From: Pseudanabaena sp. FACHB-2040
GTDB taxonomy: Bacteria; Cyanobacteriota; Cyanobacteriia; Phormidesmidales; Phormidesmidaceae
Direction of reading: 5' to 3'
DNA length: 64,000 bases
Assembly: GCF_014696715.1 (NCBI RefSeq)
Contig: NZ_JACJQO010000019.1
Coordinates: 186,001-250,000, forward strand
Part shown: positions 8,170-16,884 of the stretch, one piece after another
Position numbering within the stretch: the first letter of the stretch is position 1
How the letters are laid out: the number at the start of each line of letters is the position of its first letter
The notes under the pieces: model-generated
Told to the model about the DNA's origin: nothing
The model's database searches: none
The model's input: the letters and a program-made list of their open reading frames with translations, nothing else
Program-made: the position numbers and the translations under genes

Positions 8170-9141
8170 TTACTCATTCCAAATCTTCTTCAAAACAGTA
8201 GCCGGAGCGATGTCCGCCACCTTGCCAGTATCAGAGACAACTCCCGAAAACCGCATTTCCTCGCCCGCTGCTGGCGGCAATTGACGGTCTGGATGGTTGG
8301 CTCCAAAAAGGCCCAGAGTAAACACCTTCAGGGCAATCGCTAAATACAGCGGATAGCTGTCGGGACTGATCAGCAAATTCGCCCCGGCCACTAGGGCGGC
8401 CACCTGACCGATGGTCTCTGGCTGCAAAACTCTCAAGTCAGGAACCAGTCGAGCCAAAGCGGCAATTGTATCAAAGGTAGTCGGCGTTTGCAGAAGCACT
8501 AGCGGCAGCTCCGGCTGGCGGCTCTGAAAATCCTTGAGAATGGTGGCCCAGCTCTCCACTGGATAGTTGTCTGGACCTTTACCCGGCAGCGATTCGGCAG
8601 GGCCGGGGTAGACCAAAACATAGCCCTGATCGCCCAGATCTGCCTGTTTGCGGGCAGAGTCGGCCCAGGCAATGTCTCCTTGCGGCACATTAAGAGCTAG
8701 ATCAGGACAGGAACCCGACACATTTAGACCCTGTAGCAAGTCATGATATTGCTCAGCCAAATACTGATCTCGCTTGAGCGGCAGCTTTTGGGTCAGAAGC
8801 AGGCTGTTTGCGCCGCCTTCGTAGCCAATTCGATTCGGCACGCCGCTGAGCCAGAGCAGCAGGCCAATCGACCAACTCTGAGTCAGGGTAATGGCAATTT
8901 CAAACTCGCGATCGCGAACAATGCCCAGCAGGTTGGCCCAGTCAGCCGGGCTGTTGCGGGTCTGAAAGCTGTAAGGAATGACTTCCTTGACGAGCTTAGA
9001 CAGCTGGTAGGCATCTTTTGCTTGAGGTTCGACAACAACATGGATCTCAGCTTTGGGAAAAGCGTCATACAACTGCCGAATGGTCGGGAAAAAGAGGATC
9101 TGGTCGTCGATTCCGCCTGGAACAAGAGCCAATACTCGCAT
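8170..9141 (-). CDS. Glycosyltransferase family 9 (heptosyltransferase-like)
   Basis: The 323-residue protein starts MRVLALVPGGIDDQILFFPT, the N-terminal pattern of GT9 / ADP-heptose:LPS heptosyltransferase-like enzymes (GGIGD..L..P.). A second Rossmann half carries VLVYPGPAE.LPGKG and a late AGANLLISPDSYPLYLA, matching the donor-binding region G.D.G..H in position but with Ser-Tyr in place of the usual Gly-His. It probably transfers a sugar during envelope polysaccharide synthesis. The gene is divergent from ispD, with about 160 bases between the starts. Family assignment is firm; substrate is unknown. Confidence 0.85.
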   Translation of the reverse strand: MRVLALVPGGIDDQILFFPTIRQLYDAFPKAEIHVVVEPQAKDAYQLSKLVKEVIPYSFQTRNSPADWANLLGIVRDREFEIAITLTQSWSIGLLLWLSGVPNRIGYEGGANSLLLTQKLPLKRDQYLAEQYHDLLQGLNVSGSCPDLALNVPQGDIAWADSARKQADLGDQGYVLVYPGPAESLPGKGPDNYPVESWATILKDFQSRQPELPLVLLQTPTTFDTIAALARLVPDLRVLQPETIGQVAALVAGANLLISPDSYPLYLAIALKVFTLGLFGANHPDRQLPPAAGEEMRFSGVVSDTGKVADIAPATVLKKIWNE

Positions 9142-9301
9142 AGTGTCTAGTTCTCGCCTATCCGCAACACATTGTAGTTGAACCTGGAGAGGATTTAGAG
9201 ACTATCCAGTTGACAAGACGGATTAAATTTCACGTTTTTTTCAAGGTAGGGTGATAAAAGGTTCAATATTTTCCCCATTGCTGAAGGAGACAGGCAAACA
9301 A

Positions 9302-10027
9302 GTGCATCTTTTGATTCCAGCCGCTGGCATGGGGCGACGCATGGGGGCTGACCGCAATAAAGTCCTGCTGACGCTGCTCAATCGCCCAATTGTCGCCTGG
9401 ACCCTGCTCGCTGCAGAGGCAGCCCAGTCAATTCGCTGGATTGGAATTATCTGCCAACCCGCCGACGAGCCTGTTTTAGCCGAGATTTTGGCCGATCTCT
9501 CCCTGCAAACACCCATAGTCTTTATTCCTGGTGGCAATACTCGGCAAGAGTCGGTTTACAACGGACTGCGGGGGCTGCCTGCGGGAGCCCAGCGAGTGCT
9601 GGTACACGATGCGGCCCGCTGCTTGGCAACGCCGGATCTGTTTGATCGCTGTGCTCAAGCGCTGACTACCTGCTCTGGCCTAATTGCGGCGGTGCCGGTG
9701 AAAGACACGATCAAAGTTGTCGATAGCTCAAACCAGGTGCAAGAGACTCCCGATCGAGCCCGACTTTGGGCCGCGCAAACGCCTCAGGGCTTTGAGGTGC
9801 CGCTGCTGCGCCAGTGCCACGATAAGGGTTGGCAGCAGGGCTGGGAGGTCACCGACGATGCAGCCCTGTTTGAAAAATGTGGGCTGCCGGTGCAGATTGT
9901 GCCGGGAGAAGAAACTAACTTAAAGGTGACTACGCCGGTCGATCTTGCGATCGCAGAATTTATCCTACGGCAGCGAGGCTTTACCTCAGCCCCAGAATCA
10001 ACCCAAAAAGAATCGGCCAAAAAATAA
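9302..10027 (+). CDS. ispD: 2-C-methyl-D-erythritol 4-phosphate cytidylyltransferase
   Basis: IspD makes CDP-methylerythritol from MEP and CTP, the third step of the non-mevalonate isoprenoid pathway that feeds carotenoids, chlorophyll phytol and quinones. The signature LLIPAAGMGRRMGADRNKVL sits at the start, with VLVHDAARCL and the C-terminal KVTTPVDLAIAE also typical. I favour the GTG at 9302, which gives 241 residues, the usual length. AAGGAG lies at 9284-9289. An upstream in-frame GTG at 9251 would add 17 atypical residues. Confidence 0.95.
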   Translation: MHLLIPAAGMGRRMGADRNKVLLTLLNRPIVAWTLLAAEAAQSIRWIGIICQPADEPVLAEILADLSLQTPIVFIPGGNTRQESVYNGLRGLPAGAQRVLVHDAARCLATPDLFDRCAQALTTCSGLIAAVPVKDTIKVVDSSNQVQETPDRARLWAAQTPQGFEVPLLRQCHDKGWQQGWEVTDDAALFEKCGLPVQIVPGEETNLKVTTPVDLAIAEFILRQRGFTSAPESTQKESAKK

Positions 10028-10057
10028 GAGATGTTCCGCAGTTCACGCAACATCTCT
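10027..10057 (+). terminator. Hairpin after ispD
   Basis: AGAGATGTT and AACATCTCT form a 9-bp stem with a 13-nt loop, starting at the ispD stop codon. The following sequence is A-rich rather than T-rich, so termination strength is uncertain. Confidence 0.5.
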
Positions 10058-10138
10058 CAAAATTGAGTAAGGTTAGGCTCGAATATTTTGGACGTGGGTC
10101 TGCTTACCCCAGCCTGATAACCCAGTGAAGCTGACCCT

Positions 10139-10261
10139 CTACAGGTCTCCGCCGCGGAAGAACAGTAGAAAAACGATGGTCGGTCCAGCAATCACGATCA
10201 TTGCCAGCATGAGCAGCTGAGCAATCAGTTCAAAATTAATGCTGTTCAAGAAACTTAACAT
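10139..10261 (-). CDS. psb30: Photosystem II reaction centre protein Psb30 (Ycf12)
   Basis: This 40-codon gene is too short for ordinary ORF calling. The translation is a short polar N-terminus (MLSFLNSINFE), one membrane helix containing LIAQLLMLAMIVIAGP, and a short cytoplasmic tail ending RGGDL. This matches the pattern of Psb30/Ycf12, the small single-helix subunit at the periphery of the PSII core near PsbE/PsbJ (family knowledge). The start is preceded by a strong GGGAGGA Shine-Dalgarno with good spacing. It is transcribed convergently to ispD and has its own leader; the AT-rich gap 10262-10382 probably holds its promoter. Confidence 0.93.
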   Translation of the reverse strand: MLSFLNSINFELIAQLLMLAMIVIAGPTIVFLLFFRGGDL

Positions 10262-10382
10262 GTATCCTCCCAACACAGACCGATTGAAATTGGAGCTACA
10301 TCAGCCATCCGTTGGGTATTTTACCTGTTAATGTAGCGCTCATTTTAGATAAGTTTACAAAATTCTAAGGAGACAATCCACT

Positions 10383-10739
10383 GTGGCTACCTGGAAATGC
10401 GTCAAGCAGTGCGGTGCCTGCTGCCACCTAGACCCCTCCGAGCGACCCGACCTAGAGGACTACCTATCGAGCGAAGATTTAGAGCGTTACCTCAGCCTGG
10501 TTGGCGAAGACGGCTGGTGTATTAACTATGACCAGAGCAACCGCGAATGTCGGATCTATGCCGATCGGCCTTGGTTCTGTCGGGTAGAGGCAACCACCTT
10601 TAAAGCGCTGTATGGCATTGAAGCCAAAGAACTCAATGAATTTGCCATAGACTGCTGTGAGCAGCAGATCGAGGGCGTCTATGGAACTGGCAGCGAAGAG
10701 CTTGAGCACTTCTTTAACGCTGTGGGCATAGAGGAATGA
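10383..10739 (+). CDS. YkgJ-family cysteine cluster protein
   Basis: The 118-residue protein has CVKQCGACCHL at residues 6-16 plus further cysteines in WCINYD, ECRIYADRPWFCR and DCCEQQ. This is the CxxxCGxCC...C...C pattern of YkgJ / Fe-S or zinc cluster proteins (UPF0153). A metal-cluster oxidoreductase or metal-handling role is likely, but the substrate is unknown. The start is a GTG preceded by AAGGAGA. The two downstream Mn-exporter-like genes are on the same strand after an 88-base gap, so a link to metal homeostasis is possible but unproven. Confidence 0.85.
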   Translation: MATWKCVKQCGACCHLDPSERPDLEDYLSSEDLERYLSLVGEDGWCINYDQSNRECRIYADRPWFCRVEATTFKALYGIEAKELNEFAIDCCEQQIEGVYGTGSEELEHFFNAVGIEE

Positions 10740-10827
10740 TAAGGCCATGGTCTTGTCGTATGGGGATTTCTGGCAGATAATGAAAGGAATATGAAATAGC
10801 CCAGTACCTTCTGCCAAGCTACAGCCT

Positions 10828-11292
10828 GTGACCTCTTCTCCAGTAACCTCTAATCCCTGGTCTGTTTTAGATTCAAACGCCTGTTTTCCCTTTGATGCTC
10901 CGGTAAATGCTGTGGTTGATACCGAGACTGACATTGCTCCGCCTGCTACAGCAGCTTCCCAGGTGCCTGCACAGGTAGACCTAGTAACTTCTGAGAGCTC
11001 TGAGCCAACGGTGGGCTTTTGGCGAGTTTTCTTCTCTACTTTTGTCACCATCTTTCTAGCAGAGCTAGGCGATAAGACCCAGGTCACCACGCTGCTGATG
11101 AGCGCCGAGTCCCATGCGCCCTGGATTGTGTTTTTGGGAGCCAGCAGCGCTTTAATCGCTACTAGCCTAATTGGCGTTCTTCTAGGGCAGTGGTTGGCCA
11201 ACCGCCTCTCGCCCCGCACCCTAGATAAAGCAGCCGGTTGCCTGCTGCTGGCCATCACTGGGTGGCTACTTTGGGATATTTCTGGCTTTTAG
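10828..11292 (+). CDS. GDT1/UPF0016 half-protein, Mn2+ exporter subunit 1
   Basis: This 154-residue product has a disordered acidic N-terminus of about 60 residues and then three membrane helices. The first helix carries ELGDKTQ, the ExGDK(S/T) signature of the TMEM165/GDT1/Mnx cation exchangers. Full-length members carry the motif twice in six helices, whereas here each half is a separate gene. Two-gene versions (hemi manganese exchangers, Hmx1/Hmx2) are known in cyanobacteria and export Mn2+ from the cytoplasm or load it into thylakoids. The start is GTG. The partner gene begins 9 bases after the stop. Confidence 0.9.
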   Translation: MTSSPVTSNPWSVLDSNACFPFDAPVNAVVDTETDIAPPATAASQVPAQVDLVTSESSEPTVGFWRVFFSTFVTIFLAELGDKTQVTTLLMSAESHAPWIVFLGASSALIATSLIGVLLGQWLANRLSPRTLDKAAGCLLLAITGWLLWDISGF

Positions 11293-11301
11293 GAGAAACT
11301 C

Positions 11302-11580
11302 ATGGATTGGAAGTTGCTCGGCCTGAGTTTCTTGGCCGTTTTTGTGTCAGAACTGGGCGATAAAAGCCAGCTGGCTGCGATCGCACTCGGAGGCAGCTCC
11401 CAATCGCCCCGAGCTGTCTTTTTTGGGGCCACTGCCGCCCTGCTGCTGGCCAGCTTTTTAGGCGTCATCTTGGGTGGTGGCACTGCTCACCTGCTTCCAG
11501 CCCACCTGGTCAAAACCGTAGCGGCTGTCGGCTTCGGCCTCATGGCAGTGCGCCTACTCTGGCCTAGCTCAGCCGAGTAA
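11302..11580 (+). CDS. GDT1/UPF0016 half-protein, Mn2+ exporter subunit 2
   Basis: The 92-residue protein has three helices with SELGDKSQ in the first, the second copy of the GDT1 signature. It lacks the N-terminal extension of its partner. The gene follows the first half by 9 bases with its own GGAGAA ribosome site, so the two are surely one operon and probably assemble as a heterodimer that rebuilds the six-helix exchanger. The operon ends at a strong terminator at 11614-11645. Confidence 0.9.
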   Translation: MDWKLLGLSFLAVFVSELGDKSQLAAIALGGSSQSPRAVFFGATAALLLASFLGVILGGGTAHLLPAHLVKTVAAVGFGLMAVRLLWPSSAE

Positions 11581-11613
11581 AGCTTTTTCATACCCACTTA
11601 AACCCTCAAGCGA

Positions 11614-11647
11614 AAGAAGGGAAGCAGCTGGCTGCTTCCCTTCTTTT
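11614..11647 (+). terminator. Rho-independent terminator after the Mn-exporter pair
   Basis: A stem of about 14 bp, AAGAAGGGAAGCAG with CTGCTTCCCTTCTT, is closed by a tight loop and followed by TTTTGCTT. It lies 33 bases after the second GDT1 stop. Confidence 0.85.
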
Positions 11648-11762
11648 GCTTAAATACATTCAGGTTCAGACCCGTCAAACCTGGGCAAATGAGCTAAAGA
11701 CCCTGAGAGTTCCCCGCGTTCCTGCGTCTCCCCCTGCCCGCGTCTCTCTCCATTCCGCTGCC

Positions 11763-12287
11763 CTACTGATCCGCAGGCTGCAGGTCGCTGTAGCACAGCC
11801 GCAGCAGCAGAGCACTTGCCACCAGTTTCACCCCTTCCAAAGCCCAATACAGGGCGTGCATTTGATTCATACCAGCCGGAATTTCCTGAGGCTGAAACAG
11901 ATCGAGGGGCATGCCCAACGCACTCATGGTCGGCGTTAGCAGGTACGTGTAAATCAAGGCAATGCCCAGCAGTACGCCAGCTAGCTCCAGAGACCAGCGG
12001 CTGCGGGTTCCGCTCACTAGCACGCTCGACTCATCCCGCTGATGGCGCAGTACCAACAACCCGGTTAGCACTACCGCTCCACACAAAATTTCTACGCGAT
12101 TAAATAACCAAAACAGGGAATAGCCTGCCGTCCCAAAGTTGTCTTGGCTCATCATGCCAGAGACAAATAAACCCGGCATGATCAAGAAATCGATCAGCAC
12201 GCTGCTGCTGAACCAAAATGCGATCGCAAACAGCACGAGATTATGCCAGTTTGCGGGCTTCAACCTAGGATTTGAGGAGATATTCAT
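11763..12287 (-). CDS. Four-helix membrane protein, DUF4149-like
   Basis: The 174-residue protein has four clear membrane helices, with a long first helix (NLVLFAIAFWFSSSVLIDFLIMPGLF), a middle NRVEIL motif and a final helix near ALEGVKLVASALLL. The layout and motifs resemble the DUF4149 family of bacterial membrane proteins of unknown role. I chose the ATG at 12287; an upstream TTG at 12296 would add three residues. It is convergent with the Mn-exporter operon and shares the intergenic terminator region. Function is unknown. Confidence 0.8.
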   Translation of the reverse strand: MNISSNPRLKPANWHNLVLFAIAFWFSSSVLIDFLIMPGLFVSGMMSQDNFGTAGYSLFWLFNRVEILCGAVVLTGLLVLRHQRDESSVLVSGTRSRWSLELAGVLLGIALIYTYLLTPTMSALGMPLDLFQPQEIPAGMNQMHALYWALEGVKLVASALLLRLCYSDLQPADQ

Positions 12288-12640
12288 AAGGCCCAAGTAA
12301 GGATGATTCAGTCATATTTAATAGGCTAGCCAAACTAAACCGTTTTCACTATGAAAAATCATTTCGGCTAAACCGTTCTTATTAATCCGTTTAGACCGGC
12401 AACATTAAGTAACCTCAGCCCTAGACCCAGCCTAAAGAACCTGAGAAAGGCGGTAAAGATTCCTCACTTTCTGTATACAACCTTTAATAGGCTACCTACA
12501 GATTTTAATTAAATGAACAGCTCGCTAGATGACCTTGATAAGGCGGCTAGCGAAATCGAAAATGCCTTTATGCTCGGCTGATTACAATAAAACTGAGGGG
12601 GCAAGAACTACCTGCCTCTGCCCAGACCCAACGATCACCC
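12288..12640. other. Intergenic region without a convincing gene
   Basis: This divergent gap is AT-rich and must hold promoters for both neighbours. A 22-codon ORF from 12511 has no ribosome site or recognisable product. Nothing else is supported. Confidence 0.5.
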
Positions 12641-13243
12641 ATGACTCACATAGCAATCCAACGATCTGCTCTGCTGGCGGTTGCCGGAGTTCTGACTGCG
12701 ACAGCTGGTCTCGCTTTGATGCCAAGCCTGCGTCTATTGGCCCCAGCGGCTGCGGTAGAACTGGCCCAGCAGCCCACTTCCTTTGTGCAGCAGCCCCGGC
12801 TCATCGAGTCATCTACCACCCGCAACCTGGTGAGTCAGCTCAATGCCACCTACTATGTGACCCTAGACCTGCCTGCTGGCGCTGATGTCGGTCTTCAAAC
12901 CGTACAGATTCGGCTGACTGAGGGCCGAGACCCCATTTTCCGCTTTCGCCCAGACGACACTCAGGTTTTTGAGGGCACCCGTTACGACCGGGGCACCGAG
13001 ATTCCTGTCGGGGTGGTGACGCAGGATAGAGATGAAAATACGCTAACTGTTCAGCTTGACCCAGCCGTCTTGCCCGGTCGCACTGTAACGTTGGCCCTTC
13101 GCCCTGAGCGGAATCCCCGATTTGAAGGGATTTACCTGTTTGAAGTAACTGCCTTTCCGGCAGGAGAGCAGGTCCAGCCCAGATTTACCGGCTATGCCCG
13201 CCTGCACTTCTACCGCAACGATCGCGATCGCCGCCTGATCTAA
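12641..13243 (+). CDS. DUF2808 secreted protein
   Basis: This 200-residue protein has an N-terminal signal peptide (hydrophobic 9-38, Ala-rich end) and a beta-rich domain with phrases such as ATYYVTLDLPAGADVGLQTV and a C-terminal ARLHFYR. These fit DUF2808, a cyanobacteria-enriched periplasmic or envelope family of unknown function. The charged, hydrophobic-poor mature part suggests a soluble periplasmic domain. The gene ends by overlapping the 3' end of the convergent glycosyltransferase gene by 4 bases, leaving no room for separate terminators. Function is not established. Confidence 0.8.
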   Translation: MTHIAIQRSALLAVAGVLTATAGLALMPSLRLLAPAAAVELAQQPTSFVQQPRLIESSTTRNLVSQLNATYYVTLDLPAGADVGLQTVQIRLTEGRDPIFRFRPDDTQVFEGTRYDRGTEIPVGVVTQDRDENTLTVQLDPAVLPGRTVTLALRPERNPRFEGIYLFEVTAFPAGEQVQPRFTGYARLHFYRNDRDRRLI

Positions 13244-14661
13244 GGCATTTCTCCTGAGATATCAATTGGCAGATCGTCTTCTAGCCCCAGGTGCGTCGTT
13301 TTGACCCAGCGCAGGCGCTTCTGCCTAACAGAAAGCCGCATAGCCATTGCTGAAATAACCAGCAGCCAGTGAAACATGTAGACAAAGCCGCGCAGGGTCT
13401 GCACCAGAGAAGGCCACATTGCCTGTTGCTGGGTACGCCGGATACCGGCAAACATGCCCAGCATCGACAGCGAGAAAGCCAGACTCGTCAGCGGAGCAAA
13501 CACGGGCACACGGTTGCGGGCTAGGGCCAACAGCAGATCGGGCAGGGCGACCGTCGGTAGGCCGTACTGCATCAGCCAAAAGACGAATAGGTCAAAGGAC
13601 TTGCTGGGGGTCATGCGGTTTTGGGCAATCAGTCGCCAGTAATCTAGGTAGCGCTGGTAGCCTCCCTCTGCCCAACGGTTGCGCTGGTGCCAGAGCGCCA
13701 CAGCCTGGGTTACCCCTTCCTCTCGCACCGCTGGATGCAGGCAAAACTGGATGTCCCAACCATTGAGATGCAGGCGCATGGTCAGATCTAGGTCGTCGGT
13801 GATGGTCTCTTCGTTCCAGCCACCGCAGTGCTCAATCGCTTCTCGGCGGACAAACTGACCGTTACCCCTGAGTTCGCCAATGCCGCCAACCGCAATGCGC
13901 TGCTGCTGAAAATACGAGTCTAGGGCCATCTCAGCCTGCTGGCCGCGCGTCCAGAAGTTGGCCCCGGCATTGGCAATCGCCTTTCTTACCTGAACTGCGC
14001 CTACGCTCTCCTGAGCAAAATAGGGCACCACTCGCCGCAACAAATCAGCAGGAACCTGGGCATCCGCATCAAAGACGGCAATCAGATCGCCCTGTGTGTT
14101 AGGCCAGACCTCGTTCAAGGCTCCAGACTTGCCGCCGGTAGCCCCCGCAGGCCGCCTGACTACATGGAGTTGGGGATATTCTTGGGTTAGCCGATTCAAA
14201 ACTTGGGGGGTGCGATCGCTACTGTTGTCGTCAATAATCCACAGGTCATAGCGACAGGTCGGGTAGTCCAGATTACACAGAGCATCCACTAGCTTAGTGA
14301 TGACAGACTCTTCGTTCTTGGCGGCTACCAAAACCGAGACATAGGGCCAAGCGGCCCAGGTTTCCTTGTCGACAGTTGAAGTTTGAGAGGGAACAGTGAC
14401 TGTTGAAGTAGGCTGAACCGACGGCATCAAAGCCGGCGCGGCACTAGGACGAGCAAACAGGAGTCTAACAGCATGGGTGCTGAGCACTAGGGTCATTCCC
14501 CAGACGAGCCAGCTTCCCCAAGACACCAAATGCAGCAGCAGTGTGCTGCCCCAGAGCATTGTCAGGGTAAAGGCTGCCTTACGACGACGTCCGGCATAAC
14601 CAGGAAATTCATCGATATCAAACTCGTCAAAGTAGGCCGAGGGCTCAACAAAGTCAGACAT
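13240..14661 (-). CDS. Processive family 2 glycosyltransferase (cellulose-synthase/BcsA-like fold)
   Basis: The 473-residue membrane enzyme has N-terminal helices (about 31-70), then a GT2 catalytic domain: VSVLVAAKNEE (108-118), DDNSSD (144-149), DAD at 198-200, TDDLD at 288-292 and QRNRW at 326-330. Two or three C-terminal helices follow. The D, DxD, D, Q(Q/R)xRW set marks a processive beta-glycosyltransferase that polymerises and exports a sugar chain from a nucleotide-sugar donor. No PilZ domain or subunit gene is adjacent, so the product (cellulose, GlcNAc polymer or other) cannot be fixed from the sequence. Confidence 0.88.
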   Translation of the reverse strand: MSDFVEPSAYFDEFDIDEFPGYAGRRRKAAFTLTMLWGSTLLLHLVSWGSWLVWGMTLVLSTHAVRLLFARPSAAPALMPSVQPTSTVTVPSQTSTVDKETWAAWPYVSVLVAAKNEESVITKLVDALCNLDYPTCRYDLWIIDDNSSDRTPQVLNRLTQEYPQLHVVRRPAGATGGKSGALNEVWPNTQGDLIAVFDADAQVPADLLRRVVPYFAQESVGAVQVRKAIANAGANFWTRGQQAEMALDSYFQQQRIAVGGIGELRGNGQFVRREAIEHCGGWNEETITDDLDLTMRLHLNGWDIQFCLHPAVREEGVTQAVALWHQRNRWAEGGYQRYLDYWRLIAQNRMTPSKSFDLFVFWLMQYGLPTVALPDLLLALARNRVPVFAPLTSLAFSLSMLGMFAGIRRTQQQAMWPSLVQTLRGFVYMFHWLLVISAMAMRLSVRQKRLRWVKTTHLGLEDDLPIDISGEMP

Positions 14662-15086
14662 GAAGGTTTCTTAGTTACTCCTGAAAGGTCAAGGCTGAAA
14701 CACGGAGTGGGCGCAGCCACAGCAGGTACACTTTGTCAGCCTAAAGAATTCCCTAGCGAGCCACTGTTGTCAGCAGAGGAAGGGCGTAGATCAACGGCAC
14801 AACGATAAAGATTACGCTGTCCTCTTCAACTTTTGGTCGTGAGTGGAATTCCTTATTCTAAGATGTTAGCGGTTTGCTACCCTCCATAGAGAGATCTGTT
14901 GCCCAACTCTGTCTGGAATTTGCTGCCGATTGAACTAGCTGACGTCAAATCTCCAAGATGAGGACTTGATTTGATAAAGAAAGGCTCTTTTTGGGGAAAT
15001 CTCCTCATAAGTTCCCGTCTCACCTGGCTGGGAACCTTAGCATCTGGTCTTAATGACTTTCGAAGACGCACTCTGTAAAAACACTC
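14662..15086. other. Intergenic region, promoters only expected
   Basis: This gap lies between divergent genes. An 83-codon minus-strand frame crosses it but runs into the next gene, has no ribosome site and no recognisable sequence. I see no RNA gene or repeat. Confidence 0.5.
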
Positions 15087-15467
15087 ATGGGTCTCAAATT
15101 CGAGGATATTCAACCGGCCTCTAAGCAAGACGTCAGCGTCTATGTACCCTATTATCAGGGCACTAAACGCAATGCTCTACCCTATGCCATTGGACTGTAT
15201 AAACAAGGCAACTTGGAGGGTGAACGGCACATCGAGGAAGGTGACAGCATTCCCTTTGTCGCTACTTGGAATGTCTCTATGCTGCCAGCGGATCTGACCC
15301 GCTGTCGAATGCAGTTTGATGACGATGCCGATCTCAGCTACGAGATTACAATGGCAACGTTTGAATTTGTAGACTTTCTCTTTGACGTAGTCGCTTCTCT
15401 GCGGCACAAGCAACCGGCTGACTTTGCTAAGGGCTTTTACCGCAAGCTGCTGCGGCTAGATGACTAG
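15087..15467 (+). CDS. Conserved hypothetical protein, 126 residues
   Basis: This acidic soluble protein starts MGLKFEDIQPASKQD. It contains aromatic-rich segments (YVPYYQG, EFVDFLFDVVASL) and no signal peptide or membrane helix. The normal codon usage and unbroken reading frame, on the opposite strand from the preceding gene, support a real gene. I do not recognise the family and see no catalytic motif. The neighbours do not point to a pathway. Confidence 0.75.
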   Translation: MGLKFEDIQPASKQDVSVYVPYYQGTKRNALPYAIGLYKQGNLEGERHIEEGDSIPFVATWNVSMLPADLTRCRMQFDDDADLSYEITMATFEFVDFLFDVVASLRHKQPADFAKGFYRKLLRLDD

Positions 15468-15732
15468 AGATCAGAGCTTTTTTGCCTGAGCTAGCAGGTC
15501 TCAGCCTGAACCAGAGGGTGAGTGCCGAATCTGCAGGTGCGATCGCAAAGCCGCTCAGGTCAATCTCTAGCCAGATTTAACCCACTGGTCAAGGCGTTAG
15601 CCTGTTCAGGCTTAGTCGAAAACCCTCTGAGCAACCCCTGACAGATAGCTGATAAACATTTCCGATATCGCTCAGGTGGCACAATGGAAGGAGCTTATTC
15701 TTGACTCTAAGCGTGACTGAAGGAGTGTCAGA

Positions 15733-16827
15733 GTGCCCAGAACAGTAAAGCATTTGCTGATTGGATCAACCGAAGCTTACAGCGGCAAATCTGCAACTGT
15801 ACTGGGTATTGCCTTTCAACTTCGGGCAAGCGGCTTTGACATTGCCTACGGCAAACCCATCGGCACTTGGCTAGATGAAGCCAACGGCCTGGGAGATCCC
15901 GACGTGGCCTTTATGGCCCAGACGCTTGCTCTGCCTCAAGAGCGCCTGCGTCCCCCGATCCTCTCGTTAACTGCAGATACAATTGCGGCTCAGCTCAATC
16001 AAAACGGTGAACAGAGCCACCTCCACACGCTCAGCCACTACGCCCAAGGACAGGGAGAAGATTTGCTGCTGCTAGAGGGGCCTGGCAACCTCGATGAAGG
16101 CGTGCTGTTTAACCTGTCACTTCCCCAAATCGCCGAAACGATCGATGCCCCAGTCTTGCTAGTTGCGCGCTTTCATTCAGCACTGGTTGTAGACGCCCTG
16201 TTATCGGCTAAGCAGCGCCTAGGCCAACGCCTGCTCGGAGTGCTGATCAACGACATTCCCACTGATCAAATTTCAGCAGTAGAAACTTCGGTGGTGCCTT
16301 ATCTAGAGCGCCATGAGGTGCCAGTGCTAGCCTTAATACCCCGCACTCCCTTGATGCGGAGCATCAGCGTGCGAGAAATTGTGACCTGCTTAGAGGCAGA
16401 AGTTCTGTGTCGCGCGGATCGCCTAGATCTGATGGTAGAGAGCCTCAGCATTGGAGCAATGAACGTCAACTCCGCCTTGCGCTATTTCCGTAAAGGAACC
16501 AACATGGCGGTTGTAACCGGCGGCGATCGCACTGACATTCAGCTAGCTGCCCTAGAAACCTCGACTCAGTGCCTGGTATTGACCGGACATCTGCCGCCAT
16601 CACCAGAAATTTTGGCGCGGGCCACTGATTTAGAGGTGCCTATTCTTTCTGTAGACTGCGACACCTTAACTACGGTCGAGCGCATTGATCAGCTATTTGG
16701 GCAGGTGCGCTTACATGAAACTGTCAAGGTTGAGTGCGTTAAGCAGCTAATGACAAACCATTTGGACCTAACTCGCCTGCTGAGTTTGCTCAATCTCAAA
16801 CTGCCAGTTACGACTTCTCAGAGCTAA
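15733..16827 (+). CDS. BioD-like P-loop plus DRTGG-domain protein (phosphotransacetylase-family annotation)
   Basis: The N-terminal half begins with LLIGSTEAYSGKSATVLG, a dethiobiotin-synthetase-type P-loop. The second half carries a DRTGG-type domain (TNMAVVTGGDRTDIQL around residues 256-271). The same two-domain layout occurs at the N-terminus of long bacterial phosphotransacetylases, but the catalytic acetyltransferase domain is missing here. Stand-alone versions are common in cyanobacteria and are probably nucleotide-binding regulators; function is unproven. The start is a GTG behind GAAGGAG. A TACAAT -10-like box for the next gene lies just after the stop. Confidence 0.85.
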   Translation: MPRTVKHLLIGSTEAYSGKSATVLGIAFQLRASGFDIAYGKPIGTWLDEANGLGDPDVAFMAQTLALPQERLRPPILSLTADTIAAQLNQNGEQSHLHTLSHYAQGQGEDLLLLEGPGNLDEGVLFNLSLPQIAETIDAPVLLVARFHSALVVDALLSAKQRLGQRLLGVLINDIPTDQISAVETSVVPYLERHEVPVLALIPRTPLMRSISVREIVTCLEAEVLCRADRLDLMVESLSIGAMNVNSALRYFRKGTNMAVVTGGDRTDIQLAALETSTQCLVLTGHLPPSPEILARATDLEVPILSVDCDTLTTVERIDQLFGQVRLHETVKVECVKQLMTNHLDLTRLLSLLNLKLPVTTSQS

Positions 16828-16884
16828 CGCGAACGTCACAGGTCTGATACAATTGAGCCCGTCTCTTTTGCAGCGGTGTAGCCT

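Noticed and set aside
10740-10827. yybP-ykoY manganese riboswitch before the Mn-exporter pair
   Set aside because: The 88-base gap is too short and lacks the conserved motif set.
12511-12580. 22-codon ORF MNSSLDDLDKAAS
   Set aside because: It has no Shine-Dalgarno and is too short to judge without conservation data.
14877-15128. Minus-strand 83-codon frame before the 15087 gene
   Set aside because: It overlaps the start of a better-supported plus-strand gene and has no good start.
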